A DNA stretch of 64,000 bases from Narthecium ossifragum (taxonomy: Eukaryota > Streptophyta > Magnoliopsida > Dioscoreales > Nartheciaceae). The DNA lies in assembly GCA_963920575.1 (NCBI GenBank), contig OY986970.1, positions 17,630,851 to 17,694,850 of the forward strand, written 5' to 3'. The notes below the pieces were generated by a model, which searched no databases, was not told where the DNA came from, and worked only from the letters and a program-made list of their open reading frames with translations. A program made the position numbers and the translations under genes. Position 1 is the first letter of the stretch; every line of letters starts with the position of its first letter. This document shows positions 1 through 10,064 of this stretch, piece after piece.

Positions 1-1610
1 CCTCAGAATTTGGTCGTGTGAGGTGCTCACAGGGGACTAGATCATTTGTGAAAAAGTATCATTCTTGGGGTTTCGAGACTTGAGCTCGGACGCCAGGGGC
101 GAGATTTTTTTTTTTTTTTGAAACTGAGAGCATGTATGTGTGCTCTGTGTTCTTGTTGAGTTTGCATGAAGAATATGGACATGCTCTGCTCAACACGAGT
201 AAGTCCAATCATGTGTGTGCATCATAGCACATGAGAGGCTCAAAAAGTTGGTGTATGACCTTTGTTGGATTTCCCCTCGTATGTGTTGGTGAGAGGTCCT
301 CTCCAAAGTCCGGGCTTCGAGACAGATGATATATGTAGTGATGAGATCCAGAATGTCAAGAATTTGGGTTTGTAGAGCTAGGACCACATATATTTTACTT
401 CCAGCTCATGCTAGATAGAGATTTACTCAAATATTAATTTGAGTTTAGCTCCCTATTAGTTAGGATGGAGATGGAGGTTCCTTGAGAATATGTACCCCAC
501 AGGATGAAAGTTTGAGGACTTGTTGGAGCTCATGCAAACTTATATCTGATGAACTCCTCCCACATATTTAATGCCAAGTTAATGTTTCCTCCCTCTCTCC
601 CTGATGGTTTTGTCGGTGAAGTGAAGGAAGGTTTCGCGGCAGGAGATCAGGCGATGAGGATAGCTGGCGGCGGACTTGGGTGACAGTGGAATCCATGGTG
701 GCGTCGGGCGACGGCGGCGATTCCGGTGACGGCGAGGTCCACGGTACCCTTCTTCTTTCTTTCTTTTCTTCAGTGGGTTCGTCCTCAGTGGGTTTGTCGA
801 TGAGAATGGAGGAGGTCCCGTGACAAGGGGCTGGGCGACGACGGCAGCCGGGAGCGGGCTTGGGCGGCAGTGGGTACCAGCGGTGGAGAAGAAAGAACGG
901 CGACGAGGAAGCCGCTAAAGACTTCCTCTGTTTTGGCCGGCCTCGTGCTTCTCCACGAGAGCTTCGTCGGTGGTGAAGAAGGTCAGTATCTTGGCGAGGA
1001 CGGTCAACGACTTGGTTGGCGGTGAAGAAGAGGGAAGCCGACGACGATGGTGAGGATCGGCGATGGTGGGTACGGAGCACCCTTATCTTCTCAGCCGTCA
1101 CCCATCTATGTTCCCCTTCTCTTTTTCTTTATGATCCTCCACCAAGGTCCCCAATGGTGAAGAAGAAGACTATCGGAGAGAAGGAGGCCGTCGGCTAGGG
1201 GCAGGTTTGGCGCGGCGCGGAGACGAAGAGGGACGACGAGGACGGCCGGCGGTGAAGGTTTGGTGTCTTCCTCCTTCTCCTCCCTTTTTTTTTTCCTCTG
1301 TTTCTTTGTCTTTATGGTCTTTTTGCTTCTTTCTTGCTTGCAACGTCTTCTCTATTGGTATTTTTTTTTTGGTATTTCCTCCAAAGGAATAAGTGAACTA
1401 GGACTCTAGTAATTTGTACTATGAGTCCTACCTATTAGTTTGGACATCTTTCATATTTGAATATATCCAAACCAAGTTAGAATAGGATTGCTTCCTACTC
1501 AAACTCTCTGTTTTTTGTTTTTTTGATTCCAAATTGGATTTGAATTGCCACAAGATATCCTCCCAATCAAAGTAGGAGTTGAGTTCAAGTATATCATATG
1601 AACCCCAAGG
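1..1610. other. Unassigned non-coding stretch, GC-rich centre
   Basis: No convincing gene. Positions 1-560 and 1390-1610 are AT-rich; about 590-1260 is GC-rich with repeated GGCGA/GACGG-type triplets that leave several reading frames open by composition. By position it belongs to the far 3' side of the Tat element, beyond the antisense gene, or to an unrecognised insertion. I could not match it to the Tat 5' LTR. Confidence 0.4.
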
Positions 1611-1615
1611 CAGCC

Positions 1616-1623
1616 TATATATA
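1616..1623 (+). promoter_or_regulatory. Candidate TATA box for the antisense PMD gene
   Basis: TATATATA stands in CCTATATATAGC, about 1 kb upstream of the ATG at 2605 and on the same strand as the plant mobile domain gene. Motif and position are the only support; an LTR promoter of an unrecognised element is an alternative. Confidence 0.35.
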
Positions 1624-1854
1624 GCTTTGAGATCCTTTTGACCAGATCACCTTTTTTTAGCTTTGGAAAGAGGGAGTCTTGGCTGCACGTTGAGGGGAAG
1701 CTTGGAGAAGCTCCATCAGGTTTTTTTTTTCTTTTCTCTCTCTCTCTCTACCTCTTCTCTATTGTCTGCGACATGGCTGCCTTTTTATTTGTTATCCTTT
1801 CATTTGCATGCATGTCTTCATCTTCATTTTTTTTGTTTCTATATTTCTTTTCCA

Positions 1855-2133
1855 TACCATCCGTACCTCTTGTTTGAGGTTGTATCATGACGGTACCCGG
1901 TTGTACATCACGAAGCGACGGCTTGCTCCGCTATCCGACGCAACATTACCGATCCCACGGCGATTGCTCCACCGTGTTGTGTGATCCGGTATTCTTTTCG
2001 ATAATATGATCAAAAACATGAGAACCCTCCATGGCAACCCTTTGATGTGCATGAATGGAAAATCCATCGGACTACAGTGTGGATAGAAGCACTGTATATG
2101 GTTGCGATGGCAAACCTGGGCACATCAAAGTTC
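1855..2133 (+). repeat. Direct repeat upstream of PMD gene, copy A
   Basis: About 280 bp that recurs at 2217-2545 in the same orientation. Shared landmarks are CGTACCTCTTGTTTGAGGTT at the start, ATTACCGATCCCACGGCGAT in the middle and TAGAAGCACTGT near the end. The copies have diverged and copy B is longer by an internal segment around 2285-2335. Confidence 0.85.
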
Positions 2134-2216
2134 TAGTTCATTTTAGCTCCGCCCTTTTTTTTTTTTGTGGAATTTCCTCCCTCTTGTTGCCGAGGTTTTC
2201 CTTCTCTTTCTTTTTT

Positions 2217-2545
2217 CCTACCGACCGTACCTCTTGTTTGAGGTTATATCACGATGGTATCCGGTCGTATATCATGACACGACGGCTTGTGGGGGGGTCA
2301 ATAAAAGATGTCTCGCGAGTGAGGGTAACGCAGCTTGCTCCGTTATCTGACGCGACATTACCGATCCCACGGCGATTGCCCCACCGTGATGTTCGATCCG
2401 ATATTTTGTTGATGAAATGATCAGAAGCAAGAAAGCTCCTATGGACACTCCGATGTGCATGGAAGGAAAATCCGTCGGATTGCAGTGTGAATAGAAGCAC
2501 TGTGCATGGTCGTGGCGACATGCCCGAACGCGTCGAAGTTTTTGG
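2217..2545 (+). repeat. Direct repeat upstream of PMD gene, copy B
   Basis: Second copy of the 1855-2133 repeat, ending about 60 bp before the ATG at 2605. It has an extra stretch (about 2285-2335) absent from copy A. Together the two copies fill the region between the candidate TATA box and the gene start, so they may be duplicated leader or promoter DNA. Confidence 0.85.
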
Positions 2546-2604
2546 TCTCCTTCTGTAGACCCTTTTCTTCTCATTTATTTATTTATTTATTTTTTTTGTG
2601 TAGG

Positions 2605-5405
2605 ATGGATTCTTCCTCTACAGGTGTTGCTGAAGCTTGTACTCCCTTGGCCAGGTTGGCTCGTTCTGACCTTTTCACAATAAAGAATGGTGTAGACGAA
2701 TATTATACTGCATCTTTAAGGTTGCTGAAGGAAAAATTCGTCAGGGAAACGAGTTCAAGTGCACCAAATGGCAAAACTTCGATGGCGAGTTTCTTTTTCC
2801 TATGATGCAAGGTCCGACATCTATGCCTCTCTCTTGCCTTGGGAAGCGTATGATCTATAAAAGTCTTGACTTGGCCGTGTATCAACATCCATCATATGGG
2901 TTGGTACCTGGCTATAATGAATGGGGTACCGAAGTTCTTTTGAAGGATGGGGACCTGCTTTGGAAGCTACGAATTTACGGAGTTGTCTATTGCTCCTTAG
3001 GCTATTATACCATTGATGAACAAGCTTTTTGCGGGTTAATGGAGAGGTGGAATACATATACTAACACATTTGTTTTTCACCATGGGGAGATGACTGTGAT
3101 GCTCTTCGACATATTTTCTATCGCTGGTCTTCCTATGACTGGTCAAATGTATGATGAGCGACTTCCTGATGAGAGAGATCTCCATTTCAATGGGGAGACT
3201 CGCACCGACATCCCTACCTATTCTCCGAATACCCACCGCCTTATGGCTATTTGGGAAGAGCTGGTCGGGAGTAAGGGTAAGGTATCTTTTGAAGCGTGGA
3301 CCCGTTACTTCTACCGTGGCTTTCTTAAATGCGGTCCTCCAAAGGATTTTGAGGACAAGGGTCGCAATGCTTGGGAGAATTCCCCTCTTTACCATGAGGA
3401 TTTTGATCCATTTATGGCCTTTGATGAGGGGTTGTACACGTCGGCCTTCCTCTCCATCTGGTTATGTCGCTATGCTATCCCAGGCTCAGAGGCTTGCATT
3501 CGACCTGGTGTTTTTATACTGGCGTGCCTGATGGTCCAGGGTTGGTCCTTTTCCTTAGCCCCGGCAGCTCTATGCTCTCTATATAGAGGCATGAGAGTGA
3601 TGTGTTTGCACCCTGCAGGCCCGGGTTTTGCAATTGTTAGTTGGGGCGTCCATGTGTTAATGGGCTGGGCTTACCGCTACGTCAGAGGACTTTTTGATAA
3701 AGGCATCACGCGATGTTGGGATCTTCCTCCTATCAAATTTAGTGACAGGCGCATCCCAGATTTAAAGTATTTAATGTTTCGTGGGCCTCGAGAATATTCT
3801 GCTGCAGCAGCAAGGGGTAAGTTGAATGTGAAGGAGAATTTCTATTTCCAACCACACGCTCTTTTATGGCGGCGTGATCATGATGGATTGTATTCAGCAC
3901 AAGGTCCTCATCAGTATGACATTAGGTATTTCCTTCTTTCTATCCTCCGAGGCATTCTTCCATTGAGACTAGTCTATAAGGTCTCCAAGATGTATGCCGA
4001 GCCATACAACCCTCATCGGGTGAGTCAGCAATTTGGATTTGATCAAACCATCCCTCTTAGGGGTCTTCTACATCCTCTAGAGGAGCATCGTGCTGGAGTG
4101 ATGCTAGGTCATTGGGAGTATCTAAATAGGAGCGATAGCCAGAAGATGTTCTTTTTTCCTTCAAAGAATAGGAATGGGAAGGTTTGCACTGCTTGGGGAA
4201 GATGGTGGGTAAAAGAGACAGAAGGCCTTCTCAAAGAGATGGTGGACAGGCTAGGCGTCGGGCCGAAGGCGCCTCAGAGTTCCTTGACGATTGAGGAGAG
4301 AAGAACTCTTTCTTATAGGTGTGGCCCCCAGAAGGAACTGTGGGAGTGCATGCGACCGGCCTCTGCTGAGGAAACATTGGTCAAGCGTGGCGAACTTGAC
4401 GAGTATGATGCTGCCTTCATGGAGCGTTTTGGAGATCGCCTAAGATCAGAGTGGAAATATTTTGATGATCAAGGAGGTATTAAGAGGCCATGCCCGGACC
4501 TTTCTGCTCGTATGCCGGCCAGAATACTGGAGGTTTGCTCCCTAGGCTTTAGCCTTTTCTTTCTTATTCTGACTCACACTTAGTTTGTTTTTTTTTTGTT
4601 GTCGCAACTTATTGGCGATAGGTTTTCTTCCCAGGAAGCATCACCTTCAGCTGAGAAACATCGTGGGAAGCGCCAACCTTCGCCTTCTGAGGATGGTTTG
4701 CCAACATCTTCAAGAAAAAGGTCAAGGACACCGCTTATGGAGGAGAGTTCTGATGGGCGAGACATCTCGCGAGTTCTCAGCATATCAGAAGCTCATGATG
4801 TGGATATGGAGGTCACCTCGTGCGCCGAAAGTAATCCTCCCATTTGTCGCTCTTTAGTGTTCTCACCCCCTTCCCTAGTGCTTCCACGAAGAGAGATGAT
4901 AGACGCCCTCCGTGACATTGATCAAGGAGAAACTGATGGAGAGTTTTCTCATACAGGAGAGAAGATCATGAGCTCCCCTGGACAGACGACGACCCTTGAG
5001 GTAGAACTATCGTCACTTGCTGAGCCTGGGAGTATCCCTGAGGGGACAAAGATTAATGAAATGAGTTTATCTCTAGTTGTTGAGCCTAAGAGTCTTCCTG
5101 AGAAGGCAAAGACAACTGAGGTGGAGCTGCCCTTGACTGGCTGGCCTGAGCGTCCTCCTGAGAAGACAACCATTGTGAATAGGGATACAAACAATGCTCC
5201 CCCCGACTCCGCTCCTTTTCACGAGAAGATAGCTGAAATTTATAGAGCCACTGAGAAGCAGTTATTGGAGGTTTTCCTACCTATACTGACCCATTGCCAG
5301 GCCCCTGAGGAGTTAAGCCGACATGTTTCATCGTTGTTGCAGGCACTACCTGACTATGCTTTGGGGTCATCATCTCTCAAAGGGACTTTGCAGTCTCTTC
5401 AATGA
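2605..5405 (+). CDS. Plant mobile domain (aminotransferase-like) protein, antisense in Tat element
   Basis: The main open stretch, from the methionine at 2802, encodes the plant mobile domain of the type found in MAIL1-like proteins and in transposable elements: a Y-TIDEQ-F-LMERW segment followed by GEMTVMLFDIFSIAGLP and G. Coding-like codons continue upstream of 2802 in the same frame to about 2700. The likely start is ATG 2605, which is in another frame, so a small frameshift (or small intron) probably lies between. A GT-AG intron of phase 0 fits 4533-4634 and joins exon 1 to a second exon rich in Ser, Pro and Glu with a basic patch (KRSR). The gene is antisense to the Tat element and starts opposite its 3' side. 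Extra antisense ORFs with this domain are known from Tat elements. Biochemical function is unknown. Confidence 0.75.
4533..4634 (+). other. Probable intron of the PMD gene
   Basis: 102 bp running from GTTTGCTCC to a T-rich tract and CTTCCCAG. Splicing after GAG (4530-4532) to GAA (4635) keeps the frame. Without splicing the first ORF stops at 4583. An intact-looking intron in antisense orientation implies an independent antisense transcript rather than copying through the element's own sense RNA. Confidence 0.65.
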
Positions 5406-5763
5406 CAAATTTCTCATTATCAAGCTGAGTTTCAAGATGAGGAAAAGCAAGTCAAGGATTGCAAAACAGATATGGAGGACTTTGCACAAGGCATAAAGAC
5501 GTCCAAGTTGAAGCTGGAGGAGATATCAGACTGTTGCTGAGTTACGCTTGAGGATAGGCAACACCTTGAGGCAATACTGAAGGCTCTTGAAGAGAAGGAT
5601 GCCGATTTGATAAGAGCTGAAGGGGAATGGACAAAATCACTCAAGAAGATGCAAGAAGGCCATGATGAGGCAGTCCATCGTTTGGAGATTCTTCAAGTCA
5701 CACATGGTGACTTACAAGCTCATTTGGAGAGTACCTATGAGACTTTGAGGCGATGGGGCTCAT
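5406..5763 (+). pseudogene. Broken coiled-coil tail of the PMD protein
   Basis: The frame of the preceding exon continues after the TGA at 5403-5405 with a Lys/Glu-rich, coiled-coil-like sequence (KALEEKDADL, LEILQVTHGDLQAHLE) up to a TAG at about 5761. A second stop interrupts it near 5538-5540. PMD proteins encoded by transposons often end in such a coil, so the TGA at 5403 is probably a nonsense change rather than the native end. Confidence 0.6.
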
Positions 5764-6286
5764 AGAGTCTCATTCCTTCTTCTTCTTTTTTTTTTTTTTT
5801 ATAGCAAACTTGAGTTTAGGTTAAACTCAGATAGCGTAGAAAACTTAGATTTCTGTAGTTTGGGATCTTTTATTGAGTTTGATTTTGATTTTGATTTTTT
5901 TTATGTGTTCATAACTTTGCTTTCATATGAATGCTTTGCTTTGGTTTCTTTCACAAGGCTTATAAGTTTATGCTCGCGAAGTTTGGAACACGATGACTGG
6001 AACTTGTGCTGATGGAACTCCCAAGTTTTTTGTTCTTGCATAGATATTTTGGACTTACTTTCCATTCATAAGACTTGGAACATACATGTGTTATCTGTTT
6101 AGGCCCGTGAAGCTTGAGGCATGATGCGCTAATAGTTTAGGCTCATGAAGCTTGGAGCACTATGTTGAGAACTTGTGCTCATGGAGCTTTCAAGTTTTTA
6201 TGCTTTTAGTTTATACTCATGAAGCTTGGAGTGTAGTCACTTGCAGTTTAGGCCCGTGAAGCTTGGGGCACTATGGCATCTTAAGC
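5764..6286. repeat. Spacer with degenerate AAGCTT repeats between antisense PMD and Tat pol
   Basis: No gene. From about 5953 to 6275 a degenerate unit recurs about five times, with cores such as GGCTCATGAAGCTTGGAGCA and GGCCCGTGAAGCTTGGGGCA. It separates two convergent genes, the antisense PMD gene and Tat integrase, and would hold the 3' ends of both transcripts. Confidence 0.65.
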
Positions 6287-7683
6287 ATAATATCGCTTTA
6301 GGAATTTACCGTTTACTGGAGGCGGGGTATTCACCATCCAGAGACGTGATTGTATAAGCTCCGTTAGAGTAAACCTCTTGAACTATGAAGGGTCCCTCCC
6401 ATTTGGGCTTGAATTTTCCTTGTATCCTCCTTGTGACGACCATGGGTCGAACGACAGCGAGAACAAGGTCTTCAACCTTGAACGAGCGACACTTCACTTT
6501 TTTATCAAAGGCTCTAGAGATCCTCGCTTGGTACACCTCCAAATTTTGTTGGGCTTCCAAGCGTTTCTCTTCTAAGTTGTCGAGTTCTTCGAGTCTCAAC
6601 TTAGTTGTTTGGTCTTCTGTCAACTCTTCTTGCAGAGCTACTCTGAGAGAAGGAATTTGCACTTCAAGGGGAAGGACTGCTTCACCTTCGAAGACCAGAG
6701 AATACGGGGTTGCTCCGATTGGAGTTCTTACGGTGGTGCGATATGCCCATAAGTTCTCCAAGAGTTTCTCGTGCCACTCTTTTTTGTTTTTATGGACCAC
6801 TTTCTTTAGGAGTTTGCAGAGGATTTTGTTAAAGGCTTCTGCTTGTCCGTTAGCGGCCGCGTTATATGATGAGGAGAGGTAGTGCTTGATTTTGAACTTA
6901 GCACATAGTTTCTCCATGTTTCTATTTTTGAAAGGGGTGCCATTTTTCGAGATGAGTCTAGCTGGGATCCCAAATCGGTATATGACGTGTGTTTTGATGA
7001 ACTGCACCACCACCTTGCCTTTCACATCCTTCAGGGCTATGACTTCAGCCCATTTAGAGAAGTAATCCGTTGCGACCAGGACATAACTATGTCCCCTTGA
7101 TGAAGAGGGTTGAACAGGGCCTACTACATCCAGTCCCCAGGCTTCAAAAGGCCAGGAGAGACTTGTAGGATGAAGTTGTTCCGGAGGCATATGTATGAAG
7201 TCTCCATGGATTTGACACACATGACATCTCTTGGCATAGTCAATAGAGTCACGCACCATGGATGGCTAGTAGTATCTCAAGTGTTTCAACTGGTGATATA
7301 GCTTGGTGTTGGATTGGTGTGCTCCGCATATACCCGAATGAACTTCCTCGAGGGCAGATGCTGCTTCCTCGTTGGAAAGACATCGTAATAAAAGTCCATC
7401 GAAGGTCCTTCGGTATAGTGTATCATTGATGTATGTATATTTTGTCACTCTCCTTCTCAGCCTTAATCTTTCTTGAGCGTCACTAGGAAGAGCCCCAGAC
7501 ATAAGATAGTCTAGGAAAGGCACTCTCCAATCTCTTATTTGAACTTCAGACGTGGAGATGGCATTGATAAGCACCGGTAGCTGTTGGTTCAATGTTTCTT
7601 CAAGGAGAGGGGGAAGGACCCGTCTTTCCTCTATCTTGATTCCTAACACCGTTGTGGGTGGGAGAGAAATAGCTGCAGCCAAG
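6287..7683 (-). pseudogene. Tat element pol: integrase
   Basis: Integrase of the Tat element; it cuts and joins element cDNA into host DNA in the nucleus. The zinc-binding part (H...H at about 7300-7340, CHVC at about 7205-7215) leads into the catalytic core with GLDVVGP (first Asp). The second catalytic Asp is replaced: the usual SDNG reads SKNG near 6950. The Glu of GQAEAFNK is kept. A TAG at 7266-7268 replaces the Trp usually following YY, and a one-base frameshift near 6329 disrupts the end; read in the shifted frame it finishes as a normal Tat C-terminus, KFLKRYYA, at 6287. The Athila insertion at 7684 separates it from the RNase H part of the same gene. Confidence 0.88.
7679..7683. other. 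Target-site duplication CCAAG, left
   Basis: CCAAG directly precedes the 5' LTR of the Athila element (TGATGAG from 7684) and recurs at 17679-17683 directly after the 3' LTR. Five bases is the normal duplication for Ty3 integration. Confidence 0.95.
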
Positions 7684-8044
7684 TGATGAGTGCATGAAAG
7701 TGCACTCTAAATAGCCTTATAACCATATCAATTGCTAAATTATTATCCTTAATCAACATCTTTATTACTATTTTTACATCTATCTGTTGCTTCACATGGT
7801 TGTTTGGAAAATGCAGGAAATTGGGGCTAAAAGAAGCTGAAAAGAGTATATGGATCAACTTCAAAAATTACTCTGTACCTGTTCATGAAGAACCAGATGA
7901 TGTGCCATATATAGTTGGAAAGCTCTTGAAGTCTAGATTCTGGAGGATTTTACGGTTCATGATTCCGAGTTTCCTAGAGAAAGTTACGGCACTTTTAGCA
8001 CCGATGGTGCAGTTTGAATGGCAGAACAGAAAATAAGTTCGAAG

Positions 8045-8475
8045 TCCGATTGATCCGCCGATCGATCGGACTAAGCAGAAATGTGACAGAACATATATTT
8101 TTCAGCCATAAGGGATCCGATCGATCCCTCCATCCCTCCTAAGGGGTCCGATCGATCGGACACCTAAAGTCCGATCGATCGGACTCGGGAATAGCCAAAA
8201 ACAGCGGATTTTTGCAAAAACCGATCGATCCAACACCCATACTCCGATCGATCGGACTTGGGAATTAAAGGTTGACAGAACGTATGCTTTCTAGAGGAAC
8301 ACAGTTCGATCGATCCATCCATCGATCGGACTCGGGAATAACCAGAGACGGAGGATTTTTTTCCGAAACCGATCGATCCGACACCCTTAGTTCGATCGAT
8401 CGGACTCGGGCGAAGCCAAAAATTGAAGTTTTTAATGAGAGGGATCGATCCAACACCCTGGGAGGGATTGATCCT
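8045..8475. promoter_or_regulatory. Palindromic GATCGATC array in Athila 5' LTR
   Basis: About eleven sites with the core CGATCGATC, many in the full palindrome TCCGATCGATCGGA. Sites come mostly in pairs 14-24 bp apart, with pairs recurring about every 65-90 bp, separated by linkers such as TGACAGAACGTATGC and GGGAATAGCCAAAAAC. The array ends about 60 bp before the TATA box. Placement suggests a protein-binding upstream region; function is inferred. Confidence 0.8.
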
Positions 8476-8537
8476 ACTTTCCCAGTGAAGAAAATCAACG
8501 GTTTAGATCAAATCCGTGGATGGAGAGACTTTGGGGC

Positions 8538-8545
8538 TATAAATA
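8538..8545 (+). promoter_or_regulatory. TATA box, Athila 5' LTR
   Basis: TATAAATA in GGGGCTATAAATAGG, conserved at 16843-16850 in the 3' LTR and in two related LTRs (29611-29618; minus strand 32424-32431). It follows the palindrome array and would start the genomic RNA around 8570. Confidence 0.75.
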
Positions 8546-9379
8546 GGATATTTAGGGTTATCAAAGTGGATCTTTTTGGAGGACTTTTCCGGAGCATCTG
8601 GAGGAGAGGAAGCCACGTTAGGGTTTTGTTTTCTTTGTTTTTCTTTCTTTATTTTTCTTTGAACACTTTTGTCGTCTTCATGATGAACATGAGTGGCTAG
8701 TTTCTTCTCTAAGGTACCGATGTAGCCTAACTGAATCATTCTATGTTATTGGATTATGATTATTTAATCAGTTTATTTTCCTTGTTTCATTCATTATTAT
8801 AACTGAGATCTTAAATACCTTTATCTGGCCAATAGAAGTATTATAGGTTGTGTTATGTGAGATTGGGCGAGGGTTCATTCCCTAATCTTGCAGGATCTAT
8901 GAATGAATGAGTTTATGTCGAGGCCGGGTTCAAGCTAAGAGTATTCTTGGTTCATAATTGTTTTTCAGAGCTTAATGGATTCTTAGTTAACACTTAGTTA
9001 TGGGTTCATTAGCTAGGGTTAATTGAGGGTACTTGGTGAAGACCGCGGCCGAACGGATCATCATACCGGAAGAACGAGCCCTTGGAATTAAACTGAAATC
9101 TTGATTGATTCAATGCATAGAATGAGGATGTTATGGTGAAATCGGAACCTTAGTATTCATCCATCATATTTCCATCGTTTTCTTATTTCGTTTTTAGATT
9201 ATCTATTCTCAACATTTCATATTCTTATTTTTCCTTCGTTATTTTCTTTCTTTTCTGTTCTTTAGCGTTTCACTCTAATAATCTTTACAAATCTCTGTGG
9301 GTACGATACTCGTCTTGCTACTATACTGATTGCACCGATTCGTATACTTGCGAGATATAAAATTTATTCATTAAGTTTT

Positions 9380-9397
9380 TGGCGCCGTTGCCGGGGA
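9380..9397 (+). other. Primer binding site (tRNA-Asp)
   Basis: TGGCGCCGTTGCCGGGGA is complementary to the 3' end of plant tRNA-Asp including CCA. It starts six bases after the 5' LTR, as expected for minus-strand DNA priming in Athila elements. Confidence 0.95.
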
Positions 9398-9422
9398 TTT
9401 GATTAGAGTTTGTTAGTAGTGA

Positions 9423-10064
9423 ATGCAAGGTCACCGATCACGGAAAGGAAAGTTGTTGCCCTTGAACGATAAAGTAGATCAAATTGGTTGGAAGAAGAGA
9501 TCTCACAAAGACAGCTTGTCCACATCAGATCTAGGAGTTCAAGAGGAGGAACAAGAAGAGATGGAGCTTAATAACAATGTATGTCCTTTGGAGGAGTACG
9601 CGAGGCCTACTATTTCTACCTCACCTTCGTGCATCGCATTACCTGCAGAGGCTAGGAATTATGAACTTAAAAATCTACATTTTTCTATGCTTCCTGAATT
9701 TCATGTTTTACCTTCTGAAGACGCACTAACGTTTGTGAAAGATTATTATGCTACTATTCAGACTTTTCCTTTAGGAGGCATTACTGAAGATCACTTGAGG
9801 ATGCGATGTTTTCCTTATACCCTGAAGGATAAAGCGAAGAGATGGTTGATGTCGTTGCCTCTTGGATCACTCACTACTTGGGATGCAATTTATAATAAGT
9901 TTGTTAGTAAATTTTATTCTCATGCCATGACTACTAACTTGAGAAGGCAAATTCCAAATTTTCAGCAAGCTGATGGAGAACCATTCCATGAAGCATGGGA
10001 TAGATTTAAGATGCTTTTGATGCAATGTCCACATCATAATTATTCTTTAGAAAATCAGATGTAA
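9423..10064 (+). CDS. Athila gag, N-terminal part
   Basis: 213 codons. The second half is the retrotransposon gag core: PEFHVLPSEDALTFVKDYY, then FPYTLKDKAKRWLMSLP, TTWDAIYNKFVSKFY, and a CPHH motif before the end. It forms the virus-like particle in the cytoplasm. The ATG at 9423 lies 26 bases after the primer site. The TAA at 10062-10064 is a nonsense change: the same frame goes straight on with coding sequence into the ORF at 10101, and related elements have a sense codon before YFYDGL. Confidence 0.9.
   Translation: MQGHRSRKGKLLPLNDKVDQIGWKKRSHKDSLSTSDLGVQEEEQEEMELNNNVCPLEEYARPTISTSPSCIALPAEARNYELKNLHFSMLPEFHVLPSEDALTFVKDYYATIQTFPLGGITEDHLRMRCFPYTLKDKAKRWLMSLPLGSLTTWDAIYNKFVSKFYSHAMTTNLRRQIPNFQQADGEPFHEAWDRFKMLLMQCPHHNYSLENQM

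Larger units (their letters stand above)
7684..9373 (+). repeat. Athila 5' LTR
   Basis: Starts TGATGAGTGCATGAAAGTGC and ends ATTTATTCATTA, where the 3' copy ends ATTCATCA, so the terminal CA has mutated to TA. It carries the GATCGATC palindrome array (8045-8475) just upstream of a TATA box (8538-8545). Confidence 0.95.

Noticed and set aside
568..1101. 177-codon Ser/Pro/Arg-rich ORF on the minus strand
   Set aside because: Low-complexity GC-rich DNA with open frames on both strands; no motif.
9380..9397. tRNA-Asp gene
   Set aside because: Only the 18 bases complementary to the tRNA 3' end are present, as a primer binding site; no tRNA body. The same holds at 63519-63536, 36430-36446 and 40563-40580.
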